64,000 nucleotides of DNA from Alistipes sp. (GCA_017623115.1 JAGAPT010000017.1:100687-164686), one strand, 5' to 3'; counted from the stretch's first letter, positions 52,552-62,026 are shown. A program made the numbers and translations. The notes: generated from the letters alone by a model not told the origin.

Positions 52552-54027
52552 TTAAAGGGTTCGTTGCACCTCATGTCCCTCGACATACAGCGCACTGAAG
52601 GGACGTGCCGGACAGAGGTATTCGCAGGCACCACAACCGATGCAACGCTCGGCATCGACCGTCGGAATCTTCGCCTTACCCTCGCCCTGTTCGACCATCT
52701 GAATAGCCCCCGTCGGACAATGGCGGGCGCAATTATCGCACTGCACCTCCCGCGAGGCGGCTACGCAGTTCTCGCGCACCCACACGGCATGTCCTACCTG
52801 ACGTGACGATTTTTCCTCACGGGTCAGGAGCGAGATGGCATCGGTCGGGCAGACCTCCGAGCACTTCGTACATTCGGGGCGACAGTAGCCCCGCTCGAAC
52901 GAGAGGGTCGGTTGCAACAGGGTCATCACCCCACCAGAGGGGCGCAACACCCCATTCGGGCAGGCCGCCACGCACAATTGGCAGGCCGTGCAATGTTGTG
53001 CAAAATGGCTTGCTGAACGTGCTCCGGGAGGCAGAATCGGGGTTTGACGATTAGGAATCTGCTTATCGAGGATGGTCGCCACGCCGCCATCGACCTTCTT
53101 TTGTTGCTGGGCCACAACCGTCGATGCAACCACCGCTGCTCCCATCGTCAAGAAGGAGCGTCGTGCGCCATCCGTCGGCTGCGATTGTTTCGCCGGACCT
53201 TTTTTGCGGCGCACCTCATAGCGAATCGCCCCCTGGCGACAACTATCGAGGCAGTCGAAACAAACCACACAGCGGCTCATATCAATCGTATGGCTCTTCG
53301 GGTCGATGCAGGCCGCCTTGCAACGACGGGCACACAACCCACAGCCATTGCACTTCTCGGTATCTATCACGGGACGCATCCACGCGTAGCGGGAGATAAA
53401 GCCAAGCAGCGTACCTACCGGGCAGATGGTATTGCACCATGTGCGACCACCCCGCCAAGCCAGCAGACCGACCACCACGAGCGTCACCACCGCCGTAAGC
53501 AAGGATGCCAACCCCTTCCACCAGACCGTCACCTCATAGAAGGCGTAACTATCGTAGTGGGCAGCAACCATGGCCAGCAGATTATTCCCCCACATCCAAA
53601 GGGGTTGCAGGAGGTTGGTCACGATACGGCCAAAGGCACTATAGGGAGCCAGCAGCGCAAAGAGCGAACCGACACCTCCGAGGAACAGCACCCCGAAGAG
53701 CACCAACACCCCGACACGCAACAAGGTGCGAGGGCGGGTATAGCCATAGCGATTTTTTTTGGCTCGCAGTCCCAGGCGAGCAATGCCATCCTGCATCACA
53801 CCCAGCGGACAGATCACCGAGCAATACAAACGCCCAAAGAGGAGCGTCAAGAGCACCAGAGCGACCACGACCACCACATTGACCGCCAACAAAGCGGGTA
53901 ATAGTTGAACTTCGGCCAACCACCCCAAATAGCGGTGTATGGTACCCGAGAAATCCAAAAACAAGAGCGTCACGGCCACAAAAACAAGCGTTGCCGCCAC
54001 GATGCGCCCTTTGCGATAAAAATTCAT
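52552..54027 (-). CDS. NapH-NapG-like fused polyferredoxin with internal Tat-like motif
   Basis: A 491-residue membrane polyferredoxin starting at the ATG at 54027. The first ~210 residues are NapH/MauN-like with about four membrane helices and two CxxxCP motifs (CSVICP, CNTICP). Two 4Fe-4S motifs follow, with Cys at 226-236 and 253-263. At 288-305 a twin-arginine motif and hydrophobic stretch (ARRSFLTMGAAVVASTVVA) look like the start of a NapG-type protein. The last ~150 residues hold four more four-Cys sites (346-356, 382-393, 421-437, 462-472). This suggests a quinol-linked electron path ending outside the membrane, feeding the Tat-exported reductase next to it. The fusion reading is inferred from motif order. 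Confidence 0.87.
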   Translation of the reverse strand: MNFYRKGRIVAATLVFVAVTLLFLDFSGTIHRYLGWLAEVQLLPALLAVNVVVVVALVLLTLLFGRLYCSVICPLGVMQDGIARLGLRAKKNRYGYTRPRTLLRVGVLVLFGVLFLGGVGSLFALLAPYSAFGRIVTNLLQPLWMWGNNLLAMVAAHYDSYAFYEVTVWWKGLASLLTAVVTLVVVGLLAWRGGRTWCNTICPVGTLLGFISRYAWMRPVIDTEKCNGCGLCARRCKAACIDPKSHTIDMSRCVVCFDCLDSCRQGAIRYEVRRKKGPAKQSQPTDGARRSFLTMGAAVVASTVVAQQQKKVDGGVATILDKQIPNRQTPILPPGARSASHFAQHCTACQLCVAACPNGVLRPSGGVMTLLQPTLSFERGYCRPECTKCSEVCPTDAISLLTREEKSSRQVGHAVWVRENCVAASREVQCDNCARHCPTGAIQMVEQGEGKAKIPTVDAERCIGCGACEYLCPARPFSALYVEGHEVQRTL

Positions 54028-54057
54028 TGTTCTTACAGTTCTTGATGTCCGAAAAGA

Positions 54058-54065
54058 CAAAGATA
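54058..54065 (-). promoter_or_regulatory. -7 element for the polyferredoxin/reductase operon
   Basis: Minus-strand TATCTTTG matches TAnnTTTG and lies 31 bases upstream of the polyferredoxin ATG. No good TTTG was found at the -33 position. Confidence 0.5.
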
Positions 54066-54093
54066 GTAAAAAATAGGAGATAAATCGTATTTT

Positions 54094-54123
54094 GGGGTGT
54101 TTGGGGATTTTGGGTGTTTTGGG
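54094..54123 (+). other. G-quadruplex motif downstream of panB
   Basis: Four G tracts (GGGG, GGGG, GGG, GGG) separated by loops of 5, 5 and 6 bases, a canonical quadruplex pattern on the plus strand. It starts 30 bases beyond the -7 element of the polyferredoxin operon and ends 10 bases before the panB stop codon. Confidence 0.7.
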
Positions 54124-54132
54124 TGTTTTGGA

Positions 54133-54948
54133 TTAATATTGCTCCTGCTCGTTGGGGAAATCACCCGACTTCACATCCCCCACATAACGACCGATGGCAT
54201 CGGTCATCACGGCATGCAGGTCGGCATACTGGCGCAAGAACTTCGGCTTGAAGCCCTTGTTCATGCCGAGCATATCGTGCACCACCAGCACCTGACCATC
54301 ACAGCCCGCACCGGCGCCAATACCGATGGTCGGCATCGACACGCTGCGCGTTACACGCTCGGCCAAAGCCGCCGGAATCTTCTCCATAACCATAGCAAAG
54401 CAACCGGCCTCGTCAAGCAACTGCGCATCGCGCAGCAGTTTCTCGGCTTCGGCCTCCTCCTTGGCGCGCAGACCATAGCCTCCGAGTTGGTGAATCGACT
54501 GCGGAGTCAATCCGAGGTGGCCCATCACGGGAATACCGGCTGCGATAATCTTCTTGATGCAGGGTAACAACTCCTCGCCACCCTCAATCTTCACCCCATC
54601 GGCACCTGTCTCCTTCATGATGCGGATAGCGGCCTCCAACGCCACACGCTCATCGCCGCTACACGTTCCAAAGGGCATGTCGACCACCACAAAGGCGCGC
54701 TCCGTACCACGCACGACCGAGGCCGCGTGATAGATCATCTGGTCGAGGGTAATAGGAAGCGTAGTCGTGTGTCCGGCCATCACATTGGCAGCCGAATCGC
54801 CCACCAGAATAATATCAATACCTGCCCCATCGACAATCTTTGCCATCGTAAAATCATAGGCGGTAAGCATGGCTATCTTCTCGCCCTCGTGTTTCATCTT
54901 TGCCAGCGTGGCCGTAGTCACTGCTCGTACTTTACTCTCTACCGACAT
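54133..54948 (-). CDS. panB: 3-methyl-2-oxobutanoate hydroxymethyltransferase
   Basis: A 271-residue PanB that makes ketopantoate from alpha-ketoisovalerate and methylene-tetrahydrofolate, the first step of pantothenate synthesis. Family motifs are present throughout: [41 protein letters not shown] and [15 protein letters not shown]. Length is typical. It appears to be a single-gene unit flanked on both sides by G-rich quadruplex motifs. Confidence 0.97.
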   Translation of the reverse strand: MSVESKVRAVTTATLAKMKHEGEKIAMLTAYDFTMAKIVDGAGIDIILVGDSAANVMAGHTTTLPITLDQMIYHAASVVRGTERAFVVVDMPFGTCSGDERVALEAAIRIMKETGADGVKIEGGEELLPCIKKIIAAGIPVMGHLGLTPQSIHQLGGYGLRAKEEAEAEKLLRDAQLLDEAGCFAMVMEKIPAALAERVTRSVSMPTIGIGAGAGCDGQVLVVHDMLGMNKGFKPKFLRQYADLHAVMTDAIGRYVGDVKSGDFPNEQEQY

Positions 54949-54985
54949 ACTATTAAATTCAAAAAAATTAGCTTGTAGTTTTTTT

Positions 54986-55006
54986 GGGAGGGTTGGGAGT
55001 TTTGGG
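54986..55006 (+). other. G-quadruplex motif upstream of panB
   Basis: Four GGG tracts separated by loops of 1, 2 and 6 bases on the plus strand, 37 bases upstream of the panB ATG (panB is on the minus strand). It lies where the panB promoter is expected. Confidence 0.7.
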
Positions 55007-55169
55007 AATTTTGAGAGGACACCAAAAAATTCTTAATTGCCCCGAACTTCTCTTTCCTCTTTAATCCTGCTTCGCAGACTTGACTTTGCTACGGCTCGGC
55101 ATACTCCGCAAGCGGCCTCTGCCCTCGCCTTAATCGCAAAGTTCCTCTTTCCTCTTTCCTCTCTCCTCT
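55007..55169. other. Intergenic region with pyrimidine-rich repeats, no gene
   Basis: No reading frame or RNA gene is supported. TTCCTCT-type units occur at 55051-55063 and repeatedly at 55141-55180. Between them is a GC-rich segment (TTTGCTACGGCTCGGCATAC) that resembles decayed or dispersed repeat DNA more than a gene. It separates panB from the TrmH-type gene. Confidence 0.5.
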
Positions 55170-55700
55170 TTACTCTTTGCTCTGCTTAAAAAATTCCCAT
55201 AGCACGACACCGCCCGAAACCGAGACATTAATCGAGTGTTTCGTACCCACCTGCGGAATCTCAATCGAGCCGTCGACCAGATCGACCACCTCCTGCGCTA
55301 CGCCCTCAACCTCATTGCCAAAGACAAGGGCATATTTTACGCCCGCCTCGACCTCAAAGCAATCGAGCATCACAGCCCCTTCGACCTGCTCGATGGCCAG
55401 CACCCGATAGCCTTCTGCCTGCAGTTGCTCAACCACCGTCCGGGTCATCGGCGCATACGCCCACTCGACCGTCATCTCGGCACCAAGAGCCGTCTTGTGA
55501 ATGTCGCGTGCCGGAGGCGTAGCCGTAATACCGCACAGATAGATTTTCTCGATAGCAAAGGCGTCTCCCGTGCGGAAGAAGGCCCCCACATTCTGCATCG
55601 AACGCACATTGTCCAGCACCACCACTACGGGCATCTTCTGCATCGCAGCAAAGGCTTCAACCGAGGGACGGTGCAACTCTTCGTTGGTAATTTTTCGCAT
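55170..55700 (-). CDS. TrmH/SpoU-family RNA 2'-O-methyltransferase
   Basis: A 176-residue SPOUT methyltransferase. I start it at the ATG at 55700 (MRKITNEELHR); the longer frame crosses glnS on the other strand. The three SpoU motifs are LDNVRSMQNVGAFFRTGDAF, ALVFGNEVEGV and IEIPQVGTKHSINVSVSGGV, seen as parts NVRSMQNVGAFFRT, VFGNEVEGV and SINVSVSGG. It probably methylates a tRNA or rRNA ribose; the target base is unknown. A TACTTTTG element lies 20 bases upstream, divergent from glnS. Confidence 0.93.
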   Translation of the reverse strand: MRKITNEELHRPSVEAFAAMQKMPVVVVLDNVRSMQNVGAFFRTGDAFAIEKIYLCGITATPPARDIHKTALGAEMTVEWAYAPMTRTVVEQLQAEGYRVLAIEQVEGAVMLDCFEVEAGVKYALVFGNEVEGVAQEVVDLVDGSIEIPQVGTKHSINVSVSGGVVLWEFFKQSKE

Positions 55701-55720
55701 ATCTGACCGATTCTTCGCTG

Positions 55721-55728
55721 CAAAAGTA
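55721..55728 (-). promoter_or_regulatory. -7 element of the TrmH-type gene
   Basis: Minus-strand TACTTTTG, an exact TAnnTTTG match, 20 bases upstream of the ATG at 55700. No clear -33 element was seen. Confidence 0.5.
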
Positions 55729-55750
55729 ATCAAAATTAAAATCTTTTCCC

Positions 55751-55758
55751 TATTTTTG
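55751..55758 (+). promoter_or_regulatory. -7 element of glnS
   Basis: TATTTTTG, an exact TAnnTTTG match, 41 bases upstream of the glnS ATG. The -33 element is not obvious. Confidence 0.5.
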
Positions 55759-55799
55759 TCGGTCGAAGAGCATTCAACCGAACAAAACACAGAAAATAT

Positions 55800-57482
55800 A
55801 TGGCAATCGAAACCACCGAAACACGCGAGAAATCGCTCAATTTCATCGAGGAAATCATCGAAGAGTCCATCGCCAAAGGCGAAAAGGAGATTCAAACCCG
55901 CTTCCCGCCCGAGCCAAACGGCTACCTGCATATCGGCCACGCCAAGAGCATCTGCATCAACTTCGGCATGGCTAAGAAATATGGCGGCAAGTGCAACCTG
56001 CGTTTCGACGACACGAACCCCGTCAAGGAGGATACCGAGTATGTCGATTCGATTAAACGCGACATTCAGTGGCTTGGTTTCGATTGGGCACTGGAGCGTT
56101 ACGCCTCGGACTATTTCGATCAACTCTACGAGTGGGCCGTAAAGCTCATCAAGAAGGGGCTGGCTTACGTCGATGACCAGACGCAGGAGCAGATTCGTGA
56201 AAATCGCGGTACAGTATCGGTTCCCGGAACCCCCTCACCGTGGCGTGACCGCTCGGTGGAGGAGAACCTCGACCTCTTCGAGCGCATGAAGGCCGGTGAG
56301 TTCGAGGATGGTGCAAAGGTACTGCGTGCCAAAATCGACATGGCGCATCCGAACATGCTGTTCCGCGACCCGATTATGTATCGCATCCTGCATGCCGAAC
56401 ACCACCGCACCGGCAACAAGTGGTGCATCTACCCGATGTACGACTACGCCCACGGCCAGTGCGACTCGATCGAGCGCATCACCCACTCGATCTGTACGCT
56501 CGAGTTCGACGTACACCGTCCGCTCTACGACTGGTTTATCGAGGCGTTGGAGATCTACCCCTCGCACCAATACGAGTTCGCTCGCCTGAACCTCACCTAT
56601 ACGATGATGTCGAAACGTCGCCTGCTGAAACTCGTGCAGGAGGGTGCCGTCATGGGTTGGGATGACCCGCGCATGCCGACCATCTGCGCCCTGCGCCGCA
56701 AGGGCTACACGCCCGCCTCGGTGCGTAACTTCGCCGAGATGGTGGGTGTCGCCAAGCGTGACAACGTCATCGACCTCGGTAAATTGGAGTTCTGCGTACG
56801 CGAGGACCTGAACAAGGTCGCCGAGCGTCGCATGGCGGTGCTGAACCCCTTGAAGGTGGTTATCACGAACTACGAGGAGGGCAAGACCGAGCTCTTCACG
56901 GCCATCAACAACCCCGAGGATGAGGCTGCCGGCACACGTCAGGTACCCTTCTCGAAGGTGATCTACATCGAGCGTGACGACTTCATGGAGAATCCCCCCA
57001 AGAAGTTCTTCCGCCTGCAACCGGGTGGCGAGGTGCGTCTGCGCTACTCCTACCTCATCAAATACGAGGAGGTCATCAAAGACGAGGAGGGCAACATCAT
57101 CGAGCTGCATTGCACGCACGACCCGATGTCGGGTGGTGGCTCGTCGAGCGACGGCCGTCGTGTGAAGGGTGTGATCCACTGGGTATCGGCCAAGGATGCC
57201 GTGGAGGCCGAGGTGCGTCTGTTCAACCCCTTGTTCCTCACCGAAGACCCCAACGAGGGTTGCGAAGAGGGCGGCAAGACGTGGGAGGATAACCTCAACC
57301 CCGATTCGCTGGTGAAGATTACCGGTTACCTGGAGCCGTCGCTCCGTGAGGTACCTGTCGGCAAGGCCGTGCAGTTCGAGCGTGTGGGTTACTTCTGCCC
57401 CGACACCGACTCAACGCCCGAGCATCTGGTGTTTAACCGCACGGTAACGCTCAAAGACTCCTGGGCAAAAATCAATAAGTAG
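55800..57482 (+). CDS. glnS: Glutaminyl-tRNA synthetase
   Basis: A 560-residue class I synthetase that charges tRNA-Gln. The HIGH signature is in [14 protein letters not shown] near residue 45 and the KMSKS-like site is MMSKRRLL near 270. The rest follows GlnRS, including [21 protein letters not shown] in the beta-barrel anticodon-binding part, and the length is normal. It is monocistronic, divergent from the TrmH-type gene and followed by a strong terminator. Confidence 0.97.
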   Translation: MAIETTETREKSLNFIEEIIEESIAKGEKEIQTRFPPEPNGYLHIGHAKSICINFGMAKKYGGKCNLRFDDTNPVKEDTEYVDSIKRDIQWLGFDWALERYASDYFDQLYEWAVKLIKKGLAYVDDQTQEQIRENRGTVSVPGTPSPWRDRSVEENLDLFERMKAGEFEDGAKVLRAKIDMAHPNMLFRDPIMYRILHAEHHRTGNKWCIYPMYDYAHGQCDSIERITHSICTLEFDVHRPLYDWFIEALEIYPSHQYEFARLNLTYTMMSKRRLLKLVQEGAVMGWDDPRMPTICALRRKGYTPASVRNFAEMVGVAKRDNVIDLGKLEFCVREDLNKVAERRMAVLNPLKVVITNYEEGKTELFTAINNPEDEAAGTRQVPFSKVIYIERDDFMENPPKKFFRLQPGGEVRLRYSYLIKYEEVIKDEEGNIIELHCTHDPMSGGGSSSDGRRVKGVIHWVSAKDAVEAEVRLFNPLFLTEDPNEGCEEGGKTWEDNLNPDSLVKITGYLEPSLREVPVGKAVQFERVGYFCPDTDSTPEHLVFNRTVTLKDSWAKINK

Positions 57483-57509
57483 AGACTTCGAACGAAGACT
57501 GCTGATAGC

Positions 57510-57554
57510 AAAAGGGTGTGTCCAACATCGTTTGGAACACACCCTTTTCGTTTG
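57510..57554. terminator. Bidirectional terminator between glnS and the GNAT gene
   Basis: AAAAGGGTGTGT pairs with ACACACCCTTTT, with an inner CCAA/TTGG extension. T- or A-rich flanks on both sides fit termination from either direction between these convergent genes. Confidence 0.85.
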
Positions 57555-57657
57555 CAGGTGTATAACGAGTGCTGAAGACGTGCGCAAACCGAGAAAGCGC
57601 AGGTCGTCGGGTGTATGAGCATATTTCGAGGAGAAGTACAACGACAAAACAGCCTCT

Positions 57658-58284
57658 TTAGACAGCTTCTTTTGCGTATCGCAAGGTGGAGAATCTTCGC
57701 CCCCACCATCGGCCAAACCGATAATGCTCGAGCGGGAGATAGCCGATGCGTTCAAAACCTCGACGGGAGGCTCGATTGAAGCGGGCAACGACACTCAACG
57801 CCCGTTGTTTCCCCGCCTGAAGCAACAGCTGTTCGCGGATGCGAATCAACGCTCCATGCCACCCCTGCCCACGATAATCGGGGTGGGTATAATCATCCCA
57901 CAAATAGCCATCGCCATCGGCTAATTTCAGTCTCGAGTAGCCCATATATTGCTCCGAAATCCAACCATAGGCCACCAAGCGGCCATCGACCACGCATCCA
58001 ACAGCCCGACTTCCGGGTGGGCGATAGGCCCGAGCCAGCCGCTCCATCTTCGAAGGGGTAAACCACCGCGGGTCATCCCCCTGATGGCGTTCAAAATCGG
58101 CAAAACGCAACTCCTGCCAAGCAGGAAGCGGTTCGGCCGGCGTCACCCGCTCCAGCGGATGCGCCAGGAGTGTCATATGGCGCACCTCAATACGCACACA
58201 AGCACAGATGCGTTCGAGGAGGTTCAACAAAACCCCTCGTGCGCCATACCTGCGCCATGCGCTGATATAGTGGGTCGAATGCAT
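57658..58284 (-). CDS. GNAT-family N-acetyltransferase
   Basis: A 208-residue protein. The acetyl-CoA binding motif is visible as WDDYTHPDYRGQGWHGALIRIRE (V-x-P-x-[RQ]-GxG type, RGQGWHG). RFNRASRRGFERIGY is the usual motif B region. The ATG at 58284 overlaps the glycosyltransferase stop by one base (TAATG), indicating translational coupling. It is the last gene of an envelope-related operon; substrate unknown. Confidence 0.85.
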   Translation of the reverse strand: MHSTHYISAWRRYGARGVLLNLLERICACVRIEVRHMTLLAHPLERVTPAEPLPAWQELRFADFERHQGDDPRWFTPSKMERLARAYRPPGSRAVGCVVDGRLVAYGWISEQYMGYSRLKLADGDGYLWDDYTHPDYRGQGWHGALIRIREQLLLQAGKQRALSVVARFNRASRRGFERIGYLPLEHYRFGRWWGRRFSTLRYAKEAV

Positions 58285-59300
58285 TAAAAATGGAGTTGGT
58301 CAAAACGGCGTACCCCAAACAGGTAACGCAACAAGAGCGAACCATGATAGATATGGGCCGAGGCATCGCAATTTTGCACCCGATGAATCGCTCTGCGTTT
58401 GCGGCGCAGCACGGCACGGCTCGCCAAGAAATCGCGCCACGCACGGAATACGGCACAGAAATTACCTCCCTGCCCTTGTGCCAAATAGGTAACGGCCGCC
58501 AACACATCGAGCCACGGGCGCAAAATCCACACAAAGCGTCGCTGCGAGGCCGAAGCACACTTAAACAGCATCGAGAGATTGTTGCGGTGATTGAGGTAGA
58601 TTTTACGAGGCGAATCGGTTTGTAGCGTACCCCCACCATAATGGTAAACCACGCTTTGCGGTACCACACGAAGTCGCCATCCGGCCAGTTGCATGCGCCA
58701 CGAGAGGTCGATCTCCTCCATATGGGCAAAGTAATCGCCATCGAATCCGCCCATGGCACGGAACACCTCCAACCGGCAACAGAAGGCCGCTCCCGTTACC
58801 CAGAAGACATCACGCTCGTCATCGTATTGGCCCGCATCCCGTTCGATGGAGCGCAACAAACGTCCCCGACAGAAGGGATAGCCCAGGAAATCGATATAGC
58901 CACCTGCCGCTCCGGCATACTCAAAGGTATCCCGCTGCTCCGTCGAACGCAACTTTGGCGCACATGCCGCCACATCGGGGTTTTCATCCAGACATTGCAG
59001 CAACGGCTCCACCCACCCTCGAGGTGTTTCTACATCGGAGTTCAGCAGGATGACATACTCCGCCTCGACCTGTTGCAGGGCGCGGTTATACCCCTCGGCA
59101 AAGCCGTAATTACGGTCGAGCAACACCCGTTCCACCGTTGGGAACTGTTGTTCGAGCAGAGCCACCGACTCATCACTTGAGCCATTGTCGGCCACCACGA
59201 CCCCTACATCATCACCCACCGAAGCCACTACGCTCGGCAGGAAACGACGAAGGTGCGCTGCGCCATTCCAATTTAATATGACAATCTTACACCGCTTCAT
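58284..59300 (-). CDS. Glycosyltransferase family 2 (rhamnosyltransferase-like)
   Basis: A 338-residue GT2 enzyme with IVILNWNGAAHLRRFLPSV, VVADNGSSDES, RNYGFAEGYNRAL and the metal-binding LLNSDVE. The pattern is close to WbbL-type rhamnosyltransferases acting on cell-surface glycans. A C-terminal amphipathic part probably associates with the membrane. It overlaps the preceding acyltransferase gene by 14 bases. Confidence 0.92.
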   Translation of the reverse strand: MKRCKIVILNWNGAAHLRRFLPSVVASVGDDVGVVVADNGSSDESVALLEQQFPTVERVLLDRNYGFAEGYNRALQQVEAEYVILLNSDVETPRGWVEPLLQCLDENPDVAACAPKLRSTEQRDTFEYAGAAGGYIDFLGYPFCRGRLLRSIERDAGQYDDERDVFWVTGAAFCCRLEVFRAMGGFDGDYFAHMEEIDLSWRMQLAGWRLRVVPQSVVYHYGGGTLQTDSPRKIYLNHRNNLSMLFKCASASQRRFVWILRPWLDVLAAVTYLAQGQGGNFCAVFRAWRDFLASRAVLRRKRRAIHRVQNCDASAHIYHGSLLLRYLFGVRRFDQLHF

Positions 59301-60213
59301 CGGGTGTTCGTTTATTCTTCCATCGACGATGTGACCACATCCAAAGTTCGGGCCGTTTACGAATCACCTGCTCCAAATGACGGACATAGCGTTCCGTGAA
59401 GGCATATTTCGGGAGTTCCTCCTTCCCATCGTAAAGCATCTCAACCCGTATGGTGTAGACACCGGGCTTGGTGCGGTCGAAGTCGGCATAGGCAACCGGC
59501 AGATGATAGCGCAAAGCCAACTGTTCGGGACCATCGTAGAAGAGCGTATCCTGATTCAGGAAACGATACCAATGTGAATCGGGTCGCAAATGAGCACTTT
59601 GATCGGCAATGAGTCCGATAGCCAATTTGCGCCCCTCCCAGCCCTGCTCGCGGTTGCGCAGATAGAAACGCATCACCTCGCGTTTCGACACAGGGTAAGA
59701 GTAAGGCGTGGTGCGCAAGCGTTGATAAAAGCAATCCATCACGGCACTATGCAACGGCTTATACACCCCTATCGACACCCATTCGGGTCGCAGATGATCC
59801 CAAAAAGCACCCAGCTCCCACAAGCCATAGTGAGCAAAAGCGACGATCACATCACTCCCTTCAAAGTGTCGACTCTGCTCGACAAAATCGGGTGTAATCA
59901 CATAACGGCGAATCTTCTTCAAGGGCATATGAGCCATGTTCATCGTACCAACAAACACTTCGGCCAAATTGCGATAATAGCCCTTCATAATACGCTTCAA
60001 CTCCGCTTCACTCTTCTCGGGAAAAGAGCTGGTAAGGTTCTCCCATATTACTCGACGGCGATAGCGCAGCAAACAACGCAAGACGAAATCCAGGAGCGGA
60101 GCCACCACATAAAACTTAAACCAATAGGGGGTAACCGCAAAGCACCACGCAAAGCCCCATAGCACTTCCAATGAGATACGTTGGGCGATATTCAGTTCAC
60201 TAATCTTCGCCAT
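59287..60213 (-). CDS. LpxL-like lipid A/lysophospholipid acyltransferase
   Basis: A 308-residue membrane acyltransferase. The hydrophobic N-terminus (LEVLWGFAWCFAVTPYWF) is followed by the HX4E motif in AFAHYGLWELG. Later motifs such as IGLIADQSAH and LPVAYADFDR match the lipid A late acyltransferase family. It should add a fatty acyl chain to lipid A or a related lipid. It overlaps rsmI by 14 bases at one end and the glycosyltransferase at the other. Confidence 0.9.
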   Translation of the reverse strand: MAKISELNIAQRISLEVLWGFAWCFAVTPYWFKFYVVAPLLDFVLRCLLRYRRRVIWENLTSSFPEKSEAELKRIMKGYYRNLAEVFVGTMNMAHMPLKKIRRYVITPDFVEQSRHFEGSDVIVAFAHYGLWELGAFWDHLRPEWVSIGVYKPLHSAVMDCFYQRLRTTPYSYPVSKREVMRFYLRNREQGWEGRKLAIGLIADQSAHLRPDSHWYRFLNQDTLFYDGPEQLALRYHLPVAYADFDRTKPGVYTIRVEMLYDGKEELPKYAFTERYVRHLEQVIRKRPELWMWSHRRWKNKRTPDEAV

Positions 60214-60916
60214 CTTCGTCGTTTATTTCTTGTTTCTTCTTTTTGGTGGGTTTGCCGGCTACAACCACCACAAACTCCCCTTTGGGTTCATGTGCGCGGA
60301 AGTGGTCGAGCACCTCGGCTACCGTACCACGCACGGTCTCTTCAAACTTCTTGGTCAATTCGCGCGACACGGAGAGCGGTCGGTCGGCACCAAACACCTC
60401 GGCAAACTGCTCAAGACACTTTACAATGCGATAGGGCGACTCGTAAAAAATCATCGTGCGCTCCTCCTCGGCCAGGCGTTGCAACTGCTTCATACGCCCC
60501 TTCTTCTGCGGCAGGAATCCCTCGAAGCAGAAGCGGTCGCACGGAAAGCCGCTGTTGACCAAGGCCGGAATCAAGGCCGTAGGGCCGGGCAGCGTCTCCA
60601 CCTCAACGCCCTGCTCGACACAGGTACGCACCAGCAGGAATCCCGGATCAGAGATACCCGGGGTGCCGGCATCCGATACCAAGGCGATATCACGCCCCGC
60701 AGCAATCGTCTCCGAGAAGAGTTGCGCCGTGGCATGCTCGTTGAATTTATGGTGGGATTTGAGCGGTTTCTCGATCCCGAGGTGGCGTAGCAGAAACGAG
60801 GTGGTACGGGTATCCTCGGCCAAAATCAAATCGACCGAACGCAACACCTCCACCGCCCGCAGGGTGATATCATCCAAATTGCCGATGGGAGTCGGCACCA
60901 AATAGAGCTTGGCCAT
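60200..60916 (-). CDS. rsmI: 16S rRNA (cytidine1402-2'-O)-methyltransferase
   Basis: A 238-residue tetrapyrrole-methylase-fold enzyme that methylates 16S rRNA C1402. Family motifs are LYLVPTPIGNLDDITLRAVE, LAEDTRTTSFLLRHLGI, LVSDAGTPGISDPG, CFEGFLPQKKGRMKQL and ESPYRIVKCL, of normal spacing. It lies 3 bases after the upstream hypothetical gene. Confidence 0.96.
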   Translation of the reverse strand: MAKLYLVPTPIGNLDDITLRAVEVLRSVDLILAEDTRTTSFLLRHLGIEKPLKSHHKFNEHATAQLFSETIAAGRDIALVSDAGTPGISDPGFLLVRTCVEQGVEVETLPGPTALIPALVNSGFPCDRFCFEGFLPQKKGRMKQLQRLAEEERTMIFYESPYRIVKCLEQFAEVFGADRPLSVSRELTKKFEETVRGTVAEVLDHFRAHEPKGEFVVVVAGKPTKKKKQEINDEDGED

Positions 60917-60919
60917 AGG

Positions 60920-62026
60920 TTACGCTTGTTCGAATTTACGTTCGAGCAGTTCCATCATCAACTTCGCACCATCCGAGTTGGGATTCCAGGCAAAATGCTC
61001 GGCAATGTAAATCATGCAATCGTCAAAATTATCAAACTCATTGAGTCGACGAATCGTAATCTCGTAGAGTGCTCCGTTGCCATTGAAGAGGTCGCGAATC
61101 AGCAGGAACTTATCGTTCAGCCCCACCGCCCGACGTAAATCGGTAATGGGCTCGCGGTGGCGCAGTTCGGAGGCCACATCTCGCGGCGGTGCAATGGTAT
61201 CGGCCAGGGTCTGCACGGGGGCAATCACCTCGCCCAACACAGTTCCTGCGGCAGGGGCTTCTGTTTCAACCTCCGACGATGCCATGTCGCCCATCGAAGA
61301 GGGGGCTTCCACGGCTTCTACCTTCGGCTCTTCCATCGGCTCTTCCAATTCCGATTCGGTTACCTCTATCACCTCGGGCTCACACGCCACAGCCACCAGT
61401 TCGCTCTCGGCCGGAACAATCTCCTCGGCACGCGGAACGGGTTGTGAGGTCAAGGCGGGGTGCGACGACACAACAGGCTCATCGTAGAGCGACATAATCA
61501 CACGTTGCTTGTGACGATGGCGTACCACCACCTCCTCCTCGCCAAACAGACTTTGCGCCATGGAGGCCATCGGTTCGGGTGCAGCCTTCGATTCAGGTGC
61601 GGGCACAGATTCGGGTGCGGGCTCGGGTTCGGGCTCAGATGCGGGTGCGGGTTCCGACGCCACAAGCGTATCGAGCGATAAGAAAGCTTCCGCATCCAAA
61701 GCTACAAACTCCTCCTCAACCTGAGGCTGTGGCTCTTCCGACAGGGCCGTATCCGACGAAACAGCTGTGTCGTCAACCGCCACAGCCGCCAATGGCGCAG
61801 CAACCATCGCAGGCATCTCTTCATCCATTTTGGGCTCAACAGCCTCCGCCTCACCCATCACCGACGTGCACGCTTCGCCTACTTCAAAGCGGATCATCGC
61901 ATAGAGATCACGCAGACGTGCCAGCATCAAATCTCGCTCGATAGCCGATACCTCCTCCGTGGTGTGCCATGCTTCAGCCATCTCGGCCAAGCGGCGCAAC
62001 TCGGTTTGTACTTTTTTCAGTTCCAT
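60920..62026 (-). CDS. Conserved hypothetical protein, Glu/Pro-rich
   Basis: A 368-residue protein of unknown function, starting at the ATG at 62026 (MELKKVQTELRRLAEMAE). The N-terminal ~60 residues look helical. The middle ~220 residues are low-complexity and rich in Glu, Pro, Ala and Val (for example EPEPEPAPESVPAPES), probably disordered. The C-terminal ~80 residues are ordered (ITDLRRAVGLNDKFLLIRDL, IAEHFAWNPNSDGAKLMMELL) and look like the conserved part of a Bacteroidetes-specific family. It is first in the operon with rsmI. A possible role as a scaffold or adaptor is only a guess. Confidence 0.75.
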   Translation of the reverse strand: MELKKVQTELRRLAEMAEAWHTTEEVSAIERDLMLARLRDLYAMIRFEVGEACTSVMGEAEAVEPKMDEEMPAMVAAPLAAVAVDDTAVSSDTALSEEPQPQVEEEFVALDAEAFLSLDTLVASEPAPASEPEPEPAPESVPAPESKAAPEPMASMAQSLFGEEEVVVRHRHKQRVIMSLYDEPVVSSHPALTSQPVPRAEEIVPAESELVAVACEPEVIEVTESELEEPMEEPKVEAVEAPSSMGDMASSEVETEAPAAGTVLGEVIAPVQTLADTIAPPRDVASELRHREPITDLRRAVGLNDKFLLIRDLFNGNGALYEITIRRLNEFDNFDDCMIYIAEHFAWNPNSDGAKLMMELLERKFEQA

